From positions 744,001-808,000 of the forward strand of contig NZ_NBBJ01000001.1 of the NCBI RefSeq assembly GCF_002197665.1: a stretch of DNA of 64,000 nt, given 5' to 3'. Origin of the DNA: Sphingomonas mucosissima (GTDB taxonomy: Bacteria > Pseudomonadota > Alphaproteobacteria > Sphingomonadales > Sphingomonadaceae). How positions within the stretch are numbered: the stretch's first letter is position 1; each line of letters begins with the position of its first letter. Of this stretch, positions 51,407 through 59,956 are shown in pieces. The notes under the pieces are model-generated. The model was not told where the DNA came from, did not search any database, and saw only the letters and a list, made by a program, of their open reading frames with translations. The translations under genes were made by a program, and so were the position numbers.

Positions 51407-52642
51407 TCAGCGGGGTTGTTCGGGAGCTTGCAGCGCGGCGGCGATGCGATCGGCGAGGCGGGTTGCGACGTCGGCCTTTGGCATGTGTTCCCAGGTCTCG
51501 ACACCGTCTGAGGACACCAGGTGAACGGTGTTGGTGTCGCCGCCCATCACGTCACCGGACACGTCGTTGGCGACGATCCAGTCGGCGCCCTTGCGACTGA
51601 GCTTGGCCTGGGCATGAGCGACCACGTGCTCAGTTTCTGCGGCGAAACCGACCAGGAGACGCGGCCGGTTTGGTCCGTGACCAACGGTCGCCAATATGTC
51701 GGGGTTTTCAAGAAGTTGGAGCGACGGGACGCCGCCAGCGGCTTTCTTCAGCTTTTGCTCGGCGGCGCCGGCGGCGCGCCAATCGGCGACCGCGGCGACC
51801 ATTACGGCAGCATCGGCTGGAAGTGCGTTCTCCACCGCTGCGGCCATTTCGCGCGCGGTTTCCACGTCGATTCGCGTGACGCCGGCGGGCGTTGGCAGCG
51901 TGACCGGGCCGGCGATCAGCGAGACACGGGCGCCTAAAGCGGCAAGCGCGCCGGCGATGGCGAACCCCTGTTTCCCGGACGAGCGGTTTGCGATGTAGCG
52001 CACAGGATCGATCGGCTCGTGGGTTGGTCCGGCCGTAACCACGATGTGTTTGGCGAAGAGCGGCCTGCTGTCGGCTGCAATCGGCCTCGCTGCGAACCGC
52101 TCCGGCCACTTGCCAAAAAGCGCCTCGATCCGGGCGACGATCGCTGCGGGATCGGGTAGCCGACCCGGGCCGAACTCGCCGCAGGCCATGGCCCCTTCGT
52201 CCGGCTCCATGATCGTGATGCCGTCGCGGCGAAGCTGATCGACGTTTCGCTGCGTTGCCGGGTGAAGCCACATGCGCACGTTCATCGCCGGCGCGGCGAG
52301 CACCGGCTTGTCGGTGGCCAACAGCAAGGTTGTCGCGAGATCGTTGGCGAGGCCGGCGGCCATGCGCGCCAGCAAATCCGCGGTCGCGGGCGCCACTACG
52401 ACCAGATCGGCTTGCCGGCTGAGCTGGATGTGGCCCATCTCGGCTTCATCCTTCAGATCCCAGAGGGTGGTGTGCACTTCCTCTTGGGACAAAGCCGCCA
52501 GCGTCATCGCGGTGACGAAGTGGCTGCCGCCCTCCGTCAGCACACAGCGCACGCCGTGGCCGGCCTTGCGCAAGAGGCGGATGATCTCGCACGCTTTGTA
52601 CGCGGCGATGCCACCGCCGACGATCAGAAGGACCCGGCTCAT
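51407..52642 (-). CDS. coaBC: Bifunctional phosphopantothenoylcysteine decarboxylase / phosphopantothenate-cysteine ligase
   Basis: Two successive steps of coenzyme A synthesis in one protein of 411 residues. The N-terminal flavin-dependent decarboxylase (about 1-180) has VGGGIAAYKACEIIR and the PAMNVRMW motif. The C-terminal ligase (about 190-411) has VTAGPTHEPIDPVRYIANRSSGKQG split over two strands, and VGFAAETE. The start overlaps the stop of the membrane protein gene as ATGA. Confidence 0.97.
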   Translation of the reverse strand: MSRVLLIVGGGIAAYKACEIIRLLRKAGHGVRCVLTEGGSHFVTAMTLAALSQEEVHTTLWDLKDEAEMGHIQLSRQADLVVVAPATADLLARMAAGLANDLATTLLLATDKPVLAAPAMNVRMWLHPATQRNVDQLRRDGITIMEPDEGAMACGEFGPGRLPDPAAIVARIEALFGKWPERFAARPIAADSRPLFAKHIVVTAGPTHEPIDPVRYIANRSSGKQGFAIAGALAALGARVSLIAGPVTLPTPAGVTRIDVETAREMAAAVENALPADAAVMVAAVADWRAAGAAEQKLKKAAGGVPSLQLLENPDILATVGHGPNRPRLLVGFAAETEHVVAHAQAKLSRKGADWIVANDVSGDVMGGDTNTVHLVSSDGVETWEHMPKADVATRLADRIAAALQAPEQPR

Positions 52643-53748
52643 GCCGACGTTCTTGTCACGGTAATGCGCCGCCTGTCGAGCGCCGCACGTGATAGATCAC
52701 GCAGCGCGTCGGGGAAGAAGGTGAGGCCGATCGGCGCGATGGGGGCGATCAGGAAGGCCCAGTCGGCGGTGTCAGGCCCCGCCAGGAAGGACATGGACAG
52801 CAACTGCACAACGATTGTCGCGAGCGCGCGGGCTGCGAGCGGATCACGCCACGCGGACCAGCCGGCCAGTGACAGCGCGACGGCGATCGCGCCGAGCGCC
52901 GGCGGGAGCAACGACAGCGCGGTCGCTGAAGCAACGGCACGGACCGCGAAGCCGAAGCCCGACGCTCCGGACCAAGCCGCCAGCGATTGATCCAACGGGC
53001 CGGTAACGCTGGCGACGGCCTGAGCATGCAAGACGACCGCGACGGCGAACAGCGCAAGCGCTCCGGCCCATCCTGCGGCCTCCCGGCGCTGCCCCTCCAG
53101 CAACGCCAGCACCAGCATGACGACCACGTACAACGCAGCCGTTTCCCGGATCAGCGCGGCCGAGAGCCCGAGCGCCGCGGCGGTGATCCACCGCCCAGGT
53201 TTGCGCGACGCAAGAGAGAGCGAGACGATCAGCCCCGCCCACAGATCATGCGTGGCCACAAGGTGGCCGAGGACTGCGCTGGTGACGCCGACTGCCGCGA
53301 GCAGAAGGGCGATGGGGCGGGCCGGGAAGCGTGGAACGGCATCCGCCAGCCGTTTCCACCACGCAAATAGCGACAGCAAGGCAAGCGCGTAGAGCAGCAA
53401 GGCCGCGCTGACCTGGCTCACCTTGGCTTGCAGCACCGCAAGGGTGGGCAGGCGGAAGACGTGGAACGGCTGCAACGGCGCGCCTGCCGATCGTAACGCC
53501 CGCGCGGTTGCGGTGTAATAATCGTCACCGTGGCGCAGGTCGTCAACGATCCTGGCGTACACGATCTCGTTGGCCTGGTCAGCGGCTTCCGTGCCCGCCG
53601 CCGCCGAGCCGCTGGTGCCCGGCGCAATCAGCGCGGCGAGCAGCAGCAACGCCAGAACCGCAAGCAGCCAGCGGGCATGGCGGCGCGAGCGCCCCGCATA
53701 CCGCGATGGCGCCGCGAGCCAGAGCGGCCGAACGGCAGCCCTTGTCAT
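52639..53748 (-). CDS. Polytopic membrane protein of unknown function
   Basis: A 369-residue hydrophobic protein with about eight to nine membrane helices. One follows a basic N-terminus (RRHARWLLAVLALLLLAALIA), then a periplasmic loop of about 60 residues (ARIVDDLRHGDDYYTATARAL), then clustered helices to residue 345. The loop pattern DLRHGDDYY resembles that of membrane glycosyltransferase-like proteins, where such acidic loops bind a lipid-linked sugar, but no known family can be named safely. It starts 2 bases after the ubiB stop and overlaps coaBC, so it is co-expressed with them. Confidence 0.75.
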   Translation of the reverse strand: MTRAAVRPLWLAAPSRYAGRSRRHARWLLAVLALLLLAALIAPGTSGSAAAGTEAADQANEIVYARIVDDLRHGDDYYTATARALRSAGAPLQPFHVFRLPTLAVLQAKVSQVSAALLLYALALLSLFAWWKRLADAVPRFPARPIALLLAAVGVTSAVLGHLVATHDLWAGLIVSLSLASRKPGRWITAAALGLSAALIRETAALYVVVMLVLALLEGQRREAAGWAGALALFAVAVVLHAQAVASVTGPLDQSLAAWSGASGFGFAVRAVASATALSLLPPALGAIAVALSLAGWSAWRDPLAARALATIVVQLLSMSFLAGPDTADWAFLIAPIAPIGLTFFPDALRDLSRAALDRRRITVTRTSA

Positions 53749-53750
53749 GA

Positions 53751-55286
53751 TCAGGCGATCATCGCCCAGGTCGCGGCAATGCCGGCTGCGGCGCTCGCCA
53801 CGGCGACCGCGGCATAGCGCCAGCCGCCGCCGATCCGCACCACTTCGATCTCACGCAGCGGCGGGGCAGGGGGCGCGCCGCCCGGCGCCGGGAAGCGCGC
53901 CTCGATGCGGCGCACGAGCTCGGGAAGGCGATACAGTGTCTTCACGTCGGCGACGATCCGATCGGCGATTGCGGCTTCGGGGCCAAGCTCGGTCCGGATC
54001 CACTCCTCGACGAACGGTCCGGCCGTCTCCCACAGGTTGATGTCGGGATCGAGCGCGGTCGCCACCCCTTCCACCATCACCATCGTCTTTTGCAGAAGCA
54101 GGAGGTGCGGCTGCGTGACCATGTCGAAATCGCGCGTGATCGAGAACAGGCCATCGAGCATCATGCCGATGGACATTTCCTTCACCGGAAGCCCGCGCAT
54201 CGGCTCACCCACTGCGCGCAGCGCCGTTGCGAACTCGCGCACGTCGTGGTGCGCGGGGACGTATTCCGCCTCGAAATGGATTTCGGCGACGCGGCGGTAA
54301 TTGCCGGTGATCAGGCCGTAGAGGATCTCCGCGAGCCAGATACGCGCGCGCCGATCGATCCGGCCCATGATACCGAAATCGACTGCCGCGATGCGATTGC
54401 CGGGCAGGGCGAACAAATTGCCCTGGTGCATATCGGCGTGGAAAAAGCCTTCGGCGATCGCCTGGCGAAGAAAGGCGTGGACCAGCGTTTGCGCAAGCAG
54501 CGGCAGATCATAGCCGGCCTCCACCAATGCCGCTCGGTTCGACAGCTTGATGCCGTCGATCCATTCCAGCGTCAGGATCTTGCCCGAGGTGCGCGGCCAA
54601 TCGATGGCGGGCACATAGAAGTTCGGCTCGGCCGCCATGCCCTCGGCCAGTTCGCTCGCCGAGGCGGCTTCCCGCCGCAGGTCCAGCTCGCGTGCGGTCC
54701 AGCGCTTGAAGGTCGCGATGACGCGGCGCGGCTGAAGCCGGGCGATCTCGCCGCCCATCGGCTCGATCTGAGCCGCAGCCCATTCATAGGTGTCGATCGC
54801 GCGTTCGAAGTCCGCTTCGACGCCGGGACGCAGCACCTTTACCGCAACAGGGCGGCCGTCGATCGTCACCGCGCGGTGAACCTGCGCGATGGAAGCGGCA
54901 CCCACGGGTTTTTCGTCGAAATGCGCAAACATCGCCTCGATCGGGCGCCCAAGGCTTTCCTCGATCTGCGGGCGGATCACATCGAACGGAAGCGGCGGCA
55001 GCGCATCCTGCAAGCGCAAGAGGTCCATCGCCGCCTCGTCCCCGACGATGTCGGGGCGGGTCGCCAGCGTCTGGCCAAACTTGACCGCGGCCGGGCCGAT
55101 CGCCTCGAACGCATCGGCATAACGCGGCTGCTCCGGCACACGGGCGCCGAACCGTGCGAGCCGCAGGAGCCGGCGCAGGGCGGGCGGCGTCTTCGCGTCG
55201 CGCTCCAGCCCCCGCAACGCGCCATGCCGCGCCAGGGTTCGGCCCCACTTCAGGAGCCGCCACGTATGAACGACGGCGTGCGTCAT
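53751..55286 (-). CDS. ubiB: UbiB, atypical kinase-like protein of ubiquinone biosynthesis
   Basis: A 511-residue ABC1/ADCK/UbiB protein needed for ubiquinone synthesis. The invariant KxGQ motif is in AVKFGQTLATRPDIVG, with ADMHQGNLFALP and AVDFGIMGRID as the kinase-like catalytic and metal-binding loops. Two C-terminal hydrophobic helices (near 490-510) anchor it in the inner membrane. The ATG at 55286 (MTHAVVHTWRLLKWGRTL) is the conserved start; the longer frame overlaps ubiE. Confidence 0.95.
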   Translation of the reverse strand: MTHAVVHTWRLLKWGRTLARHGALRGLERDAKTPPALRRLLRLARFGARVPEQPRYADAFEAIGPAAVKFGQTLATRPDIVGDEAAMDLLRLQDALPPLPFDVIRPQIEESLGRPIEAMFAHFDEKPVGAASIAQVHRAVTIDGRPVAVKVLRPGVEADFERAIDTYEWAAAQIEPMGGEIARLQPRRVIATFKRWTARELDLRREAASASELAEGMAAEPNFYVPAIDWPRTSGKILTLEWIDGIKLSNRAALVEAGYDLPLLAQTLVHAFLRQAIAEGFFHADMHQGNLFALPGNRIAAVDFGIMGRIDRRARIWLAEILYGLITGNYRRVAEIHFEAEYVPAHHDVREFATALRAVGEPMRGLPVKEMSIGMMLDGLFSITRDFDMVTQPHLLLLQKTMVMVEGVATALDPDINLWETAGPFVEEWIRTELGPEAAIADRIVADVKTLYRLPELVRRIEARFPAPGGAPPAPPLREIEVVRIGGGWRYAAVAVASAAAGIAATWAMIA

Positions 55287-55332
55287 TCTGCGCCGCCCTC
55301 TCCGCTGCCCCGCGAGGGGCGGCCGGCGTCGG

Positions 55333-56064
55333 TCATATCTTCCAGCCCGAGTGGATCGCGACCAGCCCGCCGAGCAGCGGCTCGACCTTGGTCTGCACGA
55401 AGCCGGCGTCACGGATCATGCCTTCGAAGGTCGGCATGTCCGGGAAGCGGCGGATCGATTCGATTAGGTATCGATAGCTGTCCGCGTCATCGGCGAGCAT
55501 CTGGCCGAGCTTCGGCACCAGTCGATGCGAATAGGCATCGTACATTTCCTTGAAGCCAGGCCAGGTGGTCGTCGAGAATTCAAGGCAGAAGAAGCGGCCG
55601 CCACGGCGAAGCACGCGATGCGCCTCGCGCAGCGCCGCCGGAATGTCCGTCACGTTCCGGATGCCGAAGGCGATCGTGTACGCATCAAAGAAGCGATCGG
55701 GGAAGGTCAGTACCTCGGCATTCGCTTCGGTCCACACCAGGCCATCGATGCCGCGCTCCTGCGCGCGCTTCATGCCGACTTCGAGCATGGCGGGATTGAT
55801 GTCCGCCACCGTCACCGACGCGCCTTCGCGCTGGAGGCGGAAGGCGATGTCGCCGGTGCCGCCGGCCATGTCGAGGATCTGTTCGCCGGCGCGCGGCTTT
55901 ACCCGGCGCACGAAGCGGTCCTTCCACAACCGATGCATGCCCGCGGACATGGCATCGTTCATCAAATCATAGCGGGATGCCACATTGGTGAAGACGCCGC
56001 CGACGCGGGCAGTCTTTTCCGTTGCGGGGATGTCTTCATAGCCGAAGGAGACGGTTTCGCTCAT
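55333..56064 (-). CDS. ubiE: Ubiquinone/menaquinone methyltransferase UbiE
   Basis: SAM-dependent C-methyltransferase of quinone synthesis, 243 residues. The SAM motif is LDMAGGTGDIAFRL near residue 70. Family blocks are VASRYDLMNDAMSAGMHRLWKD, AFGIRNVTDIPAAL and YRYLIESIRRFPD. It lies 46 bases upstream of ubiB on the same strand and is divergent from mutM. Confidence 0.97.
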   Translation of the reverse strand: MSETVSFGYEDIPATEKTARVGGVFTNVASRYDLMNDAMSAGMHRLWKDRFVRRVKPRAGEQILDMAGGTGDIAFRLQREGASVTVADINPAMLEVGMKRAQERGIDGLVWTEANAEVLTFPDRFFDAYTIAFGIRNVTDIPAALREAHRVLRRGGRFFCLEFSTTTWPGFKEMYDAYSHRLVPKLGQMLADDADSYRYLIESIRRFPDMPTFEGMIRDAGFVQTKVEPLLGGLVAIHSGWKI

Positions 56065-56172
56065 GTTCGCGGCTCTAGCGGCGGGGCGCGGGCGGGGCTA
56101 GGCCTTCTGACAGGCGACGCGCCCCGCGCCGCGGTGCTTCGACAAGCGGGAGCGACACGCTAAAGGCGGCGG

Positions 56173-56988
56173 ATGCCCGAGCTACCCGAAGTCGAGACCA
56201 CCGTTCGCGGCCTGCGCCCCGTGCTGGAAGGCGCGCGCATCAAGGAGATCGAACCGCGGCGCGGCGATCTTCGCCGGCCCTTTCCGGTCGATCTGCGCCA
56301 AGTGATGACGGGCGCCGCGATCACGGCGCTTGGCCGGCGGGCCAAATACGGCCTCATCCACACCGATCGTGACCAGACCATGATCTTCCATCTGGGCATG
56401 TCGGGGCGATGGCGAGTCGATCCGGGCGAACTGCTGCCGCACGATCATCTGGTGATCGATACGGAGGCGGGGCGGCGGGTAGCGCTGAACGATCCACGGC
56501 GGTTCGGCTCGGTGGACCTCTGGCCGACGGGCGCGTTGGACGCCTTTCCCGCGTTTGCCACATTGGGGCCGGAGCCGCTTGGGCCGGACCTGAGCGGCGC
56601 ATGGCTGAAAAAGGCGCTGGCCGGGCGGCGCGCCTCGATCAAGCTGATGCTGCTCGACCAGCGGATCGTGGCGGGGCTCGGCAACATCTACGTCTGCGAG
56701 GCACTGTATCTCGCGCGAATCTCGCCCAAGCGCGCCGGCGGCAACATCGGGATCGCGCGGCTGGAGCGGCTGGTCGATTCGATCCGTGCGGTGCTGCTTT
56801 CCGCGATCGAAGCGGGCGGATCGACGCTGCGCGATTATGCCCGCCCCGATGGCGAGCTTGGCTATTTTTCCAAGCAATTCGCGGTATATGGGCGGGAAGG
56901 GCTGCCGTGCGAATGTGGCGGCGTGGTGCAGCGCTATGCTGAAGGTGGACGATCGACGTTTTGGTGCCCCGCGTGCCAGCGGAGTTGA
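56173..56988 (+). CDS. mutM: Formamidopyrimidine-DNA glycosylase (Fpg/MutM)
   Basis: Removes 8-oxoguanine and related lesions from DNA. The 271 residues start MPELPEVETTVRGL, with the catalytic Pro2 and Glu3; the helix-two-turn-helix block is QRIVAGLGNIYVCEAL. The C-terminal zinc finger reads PCECGG and WCPACQR, so the first pair is CxC rather than the CxxC of E. coli Fpg. The stop codon lies inside the predicted -35 of rpsT. Confidence 0.95.
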   Translation: MPELPEVETTVRGLRPVLEGARIKEIEPRRGDLRRPFPVDLRQVMTGAAITALGRRAKYGLIHTDRDQTMIFHLGMSGRWRVDPGELLPHDHLVIDTEAGRRVALNDPRRFGSVDLWPTGALDAFPAFATLGPEPLGPDLSGAWLKKALAGRRASIKLMLLDQRIVAGLGNIYVCEALYLARISPKRAGGNIGIARLERLVDSIRAVLLSAIEAGGSTLRDYARPDGELGYFSKQFAVYGREGLPCECGGVVQRYAEGGRSTFWCPACQRS

Positions 56989-57013
56989 CCAAGAGCGCGA
57001 ACATCATTAAAGG
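56985..57013 (+). promoter_or_regulatory. Predicted rpsT promoter overlapping the mutM stop
   Basis: TTGACC (56985-56990), a 17-base spacer, TAAAGG (57008-57013). The TGA of mutM (56986-56988) lies inside the -35. The implied start near 57020 leaves a leader of about 65 bases before rpsT. Confidence 0.42.
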
Positions 57014-57055
57014 GCGCGGCTTCCAGGGCGATGGGTGTTCCCGCCGCCCTTTTTT
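57009..57055 (+). terminator. Hairpin with T run between mutM and rpsT
   Basis: AAAGGGCGCGGC (57009-57020) pairs with GCCGCCCTTTT (57043-57053) with one bulged base, 22-base loop, followed by TTTTTTC. It should end mutM transcripts, or act as an attenuator for readthrough into rpsT, which starts 32 bases later (ribosome site AAGGA near 57076). Confidence 0.65.
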
Positions 57056-57086
57056 CATCGACCGATTCTAGAAGCAAGGACCGTAA

Positions 57087-57350
57087 ATGGCGAACACGCC
57101 GCAAGCGAAGAAGCGCATCCGCCGCAACCAGCGCCGGGCCGAAATCAATGGTGCGCGCGTAGGCCGCATCCGCACCTTCGTGAAGAAGGTGGAGGCAGCG
57201 CTCGCAGCGGGTGACAAGACGGCAGCGTCGGCTGCCCTTGCAGCGGTTCAGCCGGAGCTGGCACGCGGCGTTGCGCGTGGCGTGCTTCACCGCAACACCG
57301 CCAGCCGCAAGTTCTCGCGCCTGACCAAGCGCCTGTCCGCGCTGGCCTGA
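57087..57350 (+). CDS. rpsT: 30S ribosomal protein S20
   Basis: An 87-residue, very basic helical protein of the small subunit: [20 protein letters not shown] at the start and [19 protein letters not shown] near the end are S20 hallmarks. The length is standard. It ends 40 bases before a strong terminator. Confidence 0.98.
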   Translation: MANTPQAKKRIRRNQRRAEINGARVGRIRTFVKKVEAALAAGDKTAASAALAAVQPELARGVARGVLHRNTASRKFSRLTKRLSALA

Positions 57351-57390
57351 TCGCGCGGCCCGGCCTCTTCGGCCGGTAAGCGATACGTCA

Positions 57391-57425
57391 AAGGCCGGGT
57401 GGCGATTGCGCCGCCCGGCCTTTTG
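57391..57425 (+). terminator. Rho-independent terminator of rpsT
   Basis: 14-base stem AAGGCCGGGTGGCG (57391-57404) with CGCCGCCCGGCCTT (57409-57422), one G-T pair, loop ATTG, followed by TTGT. The paired AAGG/CCTT ends give a bidirectional A/T flank. Confidence 0.9.
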
Positions 57426-57435
57426 TCGCGTCTGG

Positions 57436-57465
57436 ACGCCTTGCCGCGTGGGCGCGGCAAGGCGT
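57436..57465 (-). terminator. Hairpin downstream of the SDR gene
   Basis: Perfect 13-base stem ACGCCTTGCCGCG (57436-57448) and CGCGGCAAGGCGT (57453-57465), loop TGGG, starting 7 bases after the SDR stop. There is no T run on the minus strand, but the A-rich side of the rpsT terminator lies just beyond and could end both transcripts. Confidence 0.55.
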
Positions 57466-57472
57466 GGATCGC

Positions 57473-58330
57473 TTAGAGGAACGCGCGTCCACCGGTGACG
57501 GGGATGGTGGCGCCGGTGATGTAGCTTGCCTCGTCGCTGGCCAAGAGGACGTACGGCGGCGCCAGCTCCGCCGGCTGCGCCGCGCGGCCGAGCGGCGTAT
57601 CGGCGCCGAACGACTTCACCTTCTCCGGCGGCATGGTGGACGGGATCAGCGGGGTCCAGACCGGGCCAGGCGCGACTGCGTTCACCCGGATCTTGCGCTC
57701 TGCCAGCATCTTGCCCAGGCCAGCGGTGAAATTGTAGATCGCGCCCTTGGTGGTGGCGTATGCGAGCAGCTGTTCGCTCGGGTCCTCGGCATTGATCGAC
57801 GTGGTGTTGATGATCGAGCTGCCGGCGCGCATGTGCGGCAGCGCCGCCTTCACCAGATAGAACATGGCGTGCATGTTGGTGGCAAAGGTGATCTGCCATT
57901 CCTCGTCGCTGATGTCCTCCACCTTGGCGAACGTCGCCTGATGGGCGGCGTTGTTGACCAGAATGTCGATCCGGCCGAACGCGGAGGCGGTCTCCTCCAC
58001 GATCTTGCGCGCATGGGCGGGATCGCTGATGTCGCCGGGCAGCAGCAGCGCGCGGCGGCCCGCATCCTCCACCAGTCGCTTGGTTTCCTCGGCATCTTCA
58101 TGCTCGTTCAGGTAGCTGATCGCGACGTCAGCGCCTTCGCGCGCATAGGCGATCGCGACGGCGCGCCCGATCCCGCTGTCGGCGCCAGTGATCAGCGCTC
58201 TGCGGTCCAGCAGGCGGCCGTGGCCCACGTAGCTGCGCTCGCCATGATCGGGGCGCGGATCCATCGCCTCCGTTTGGCCGGGCATGTCCTGCTGCTGATC
58301 GGGATATGGCGGTTCTGGGTAGTTGGTCAT
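57473..58330 (-). CDS. SDR family oxidoreductase of the YghA / general stress protein type
   Basis: NAD(P)-dependent dehydrogenase of 285 residues. An N-terminal extension rich in Pro and Gln (NYPEPPYPDQQQDMPGQ) precedes the Rossmann motif TGADSGIG near residue 48; NNAA, the catalytic Ser in INTTSINAED and YATTK follow. The extension is typical of the YghA/Gsp39 group, linked to stress in several bacteria; the substrate is unknown. The ATG at 58330 is preferred to 58360. It is divergent from the DUF2490 gene with a 246-base gap; I found no EcfG element there. Confidence 0.9.
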   Translation of the reverse strand: MTNYPEPPYPDQQQDMPGQTEAMDPRPDHGERSYVGHGRLLDRRALITGADSGIGRAVAIAYAREGADVAISYLNEHEDAEETKRLVEDAGRRALLLPGDISDPAHARKIVEETASAFGRIDILVNNAAHQATFAKVEDISDEEWQITFATNMHAMFYLVKAALPHMRAGSSIINTTSINAEDPSEQLLAYATTKGAIYNFTAGLGKMLAERKIRVNAVAPGPVWTPLIPSTMPPEKVKSFGADTPLGRAAQPAELAPPYVLLASDEASYITGATIPVTGGRAFL

Positions 58331-58576
58331 GTTGGTCCTCGACGAAATGCTTGCTCTCACAAGTCATCGAGACGCCCGGACGTTCCGCTCCGATGCTGAA
58401 TGCTTGGCCCCCTTGATCGAGGTTAGCGGAGGAACGCGGCGGGCGCGTTGCCGCCATAAGGTGCGTCAAGCGACGAAGTTCTGAGGCCGCTCGCGCAATG
58501 CGATCTGGGATATTGCAGAAGATGCGGGAACGGCTACCCACGGTTGTTTCCATCATCACGATCGTCACGGCCCCGC

Positions 58577-59275
58577 ATGAGGAAGATCCACTCGTCTGTG
58601 ACGTTACACGCCGCCCTTGCGTTGGCGGCGGCGGTTGTACTTGCTCCTTCGATCTCGGACGCGCGCGTGCGGCAGGACCGGCAATTGTGGGTCAATCTGT
58701 CCGCGCAAGGGAAACTCGGCAAGGCACGGGTGTGGACCGCAGAGCTGCACCCGCGTGTCGGGCAGAACCTATCGGGACCATCCGCTCTTCTTGGGCGAGT
58801 GGCCGTTGGTTTCGTGGTCAACGAACGTGTGACCCTGCATCAAGGCTTTGTGTATCAGGAGGTCTTCGATGGGCGGCCGCGGAATGAGAAGCGGCCTTAC
58901 CAACAGGCTGATTTCGATATCGCATCGGGGGGCTGGGGCGCGCTGAAGGGGCGCTTGCGCCTGGAGCAGCGCTGGTTCTCCACCGGATCGGACATGGGGC
59001 TGCGATTTCGCGAGCAGATCCGGTTCGAAAAGGCGCTGAGCGACGTCGAAAATCCGCTTACTGGCATCTTCACGGCAGAAGCGTTCGTGAATGTCCTGAC
59101 GACCGATTATGGCGCGCGCCGTGGCTTCGAGACCGCGCGCCTGTTCGGCGGCGTTCGGATCCCGCTGGCCGATCAGGCGCTCGAAGCGGGCTATCAGGCG
59201 CAGATCACCGCGCCGCCCGGCGGCGACACGCGGGTGGACCACATCCTGATGCTCACCTTTCGCTTGAAGCCTTGA
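58577..59275 (+). CDS. DUF2490 domain outer membrane protein
   Basis: A 232-residue protein with a signal peptide (ALALAAAVVLAPSISDARV, cut near residue 29) and beta-strand repeats: RQDRQLWVNLSAQGKLGKA, RLRLEQRWFSTGSDMGLRFR and DHILMLTFRLKP at the C-terminus. QLW...L and LRLEQRW are the DUF2490 signature, a small beta-barrel family of unknown function. The ATG at 58577 fits the signal peptide. It is convergent with the MarR gene. Confidence 0.85.
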   Translation: MRKIHSSVTLHAALALAAAVVLAPSISDARVRQDRQLWVNLSAQGKLGKARVWTAELHPRVGQNLSGPSALLGRVAVGFVVNERVTLHQGFVYQEVFDGRPRNEKRPYQQADFDIASGGWGALKGRLRLEQRWFSTGSDMGLRFREQIRFEKALSDVENPLTGIFTAEAFVNVLTTDYGARRGFETARLFGGVRIPLADQALEAGYQAQITAPPGGDTRVDHILMLTFRLKP

Positions 59276-59383
59276 TGGTCCAAGCGGAGGGTGCGTGGCT
59301 CACTTGCGCCAGGCGGGAGGTGACGCGGCGACGTCGCCCGGCCCGCTGTGCGGGATGGTCGAAGGAATAGCGAAGCGTTGTGC

Positions 59384-59893
59384 TCAGGCGCCGCGAAGCG
59401 CTTCGACGCGGGGGCGCTCTTCCTCGGGCACCAGCCCCTCCAGCACAGCCCAGAAGCCGCTCACCGCGCCTTGGCCGGCTTCCGAATAGGCCGCGGCGAA
59501 CCGTTCGCGCAGCGCATTGTACAGATCGGCCTCGAAAGCCTCGCCCTCCTTGGTGAGCCGAAGCAAGCGCTGGCGCCGATCGCGCTCGCCCGGGCGGGCC
59601 TCGACATAGCCGCGCTCCGACAGTTCGCCGAGCACGCGGCCGAGCGATTGCTTGGTGATGCCGAGCAAGGCGAGGAGATCCGACACGGCCATGTCTGGCT
59701 TGCGCGCGATGAAATACAGCGCGCGGTGATGCGCGCGGCCCATACCCTTGCGCGCCAGCCCGCGGTCGATCGACCGGGTGACGTGCGTGCTTCCGAAATA
59801 GAGCAGCTCGATGCCGCGCCGAATCTCAGGCTCGCGTAGGAAAAGGGGCGATGCGGAGGAGGGGTTGGCAGCCATGTTGACCGGCATTGCCAT
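59384..59893 (-). CDS. MarR family transcriptional regulator
   Basis: A 169-residue winged-helix DNA-binding protein. The recognition helix region VSDLLALLGITKQSLGRVL and wing GYVEARPGERDRRQRLLRLT are typical of MarR; helices on both sides would form the dimer. It is divergent from ilvE with a 63-base gap, so it may control itself and ilvE. The ligand is unknown. The ATG at 59875 is a possible second start. Confidence 0.92.
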   Translation of the reverse strand: MAMPVNMAANPSSASPLFLREPEIRRGIELLYFGSTHVTRSIDRGLARKGMGRAHHRALYFIARKPDMAVSDLLALLGITKQSLGRVLGELSERGYVEARPGERDRRQRLLRLTKEGEAFEADLYNALRERFAAAYSEAGQGAVSGFWAVLEGLVPEEERPRVEALRGA

Positions 59894-59956
59894 CCGCCCT
59901 ACCCGACCGCAACCCTCTCAACGGCGCGGAAGGCCGCGCCCTCCAGGAGCTTTCCC

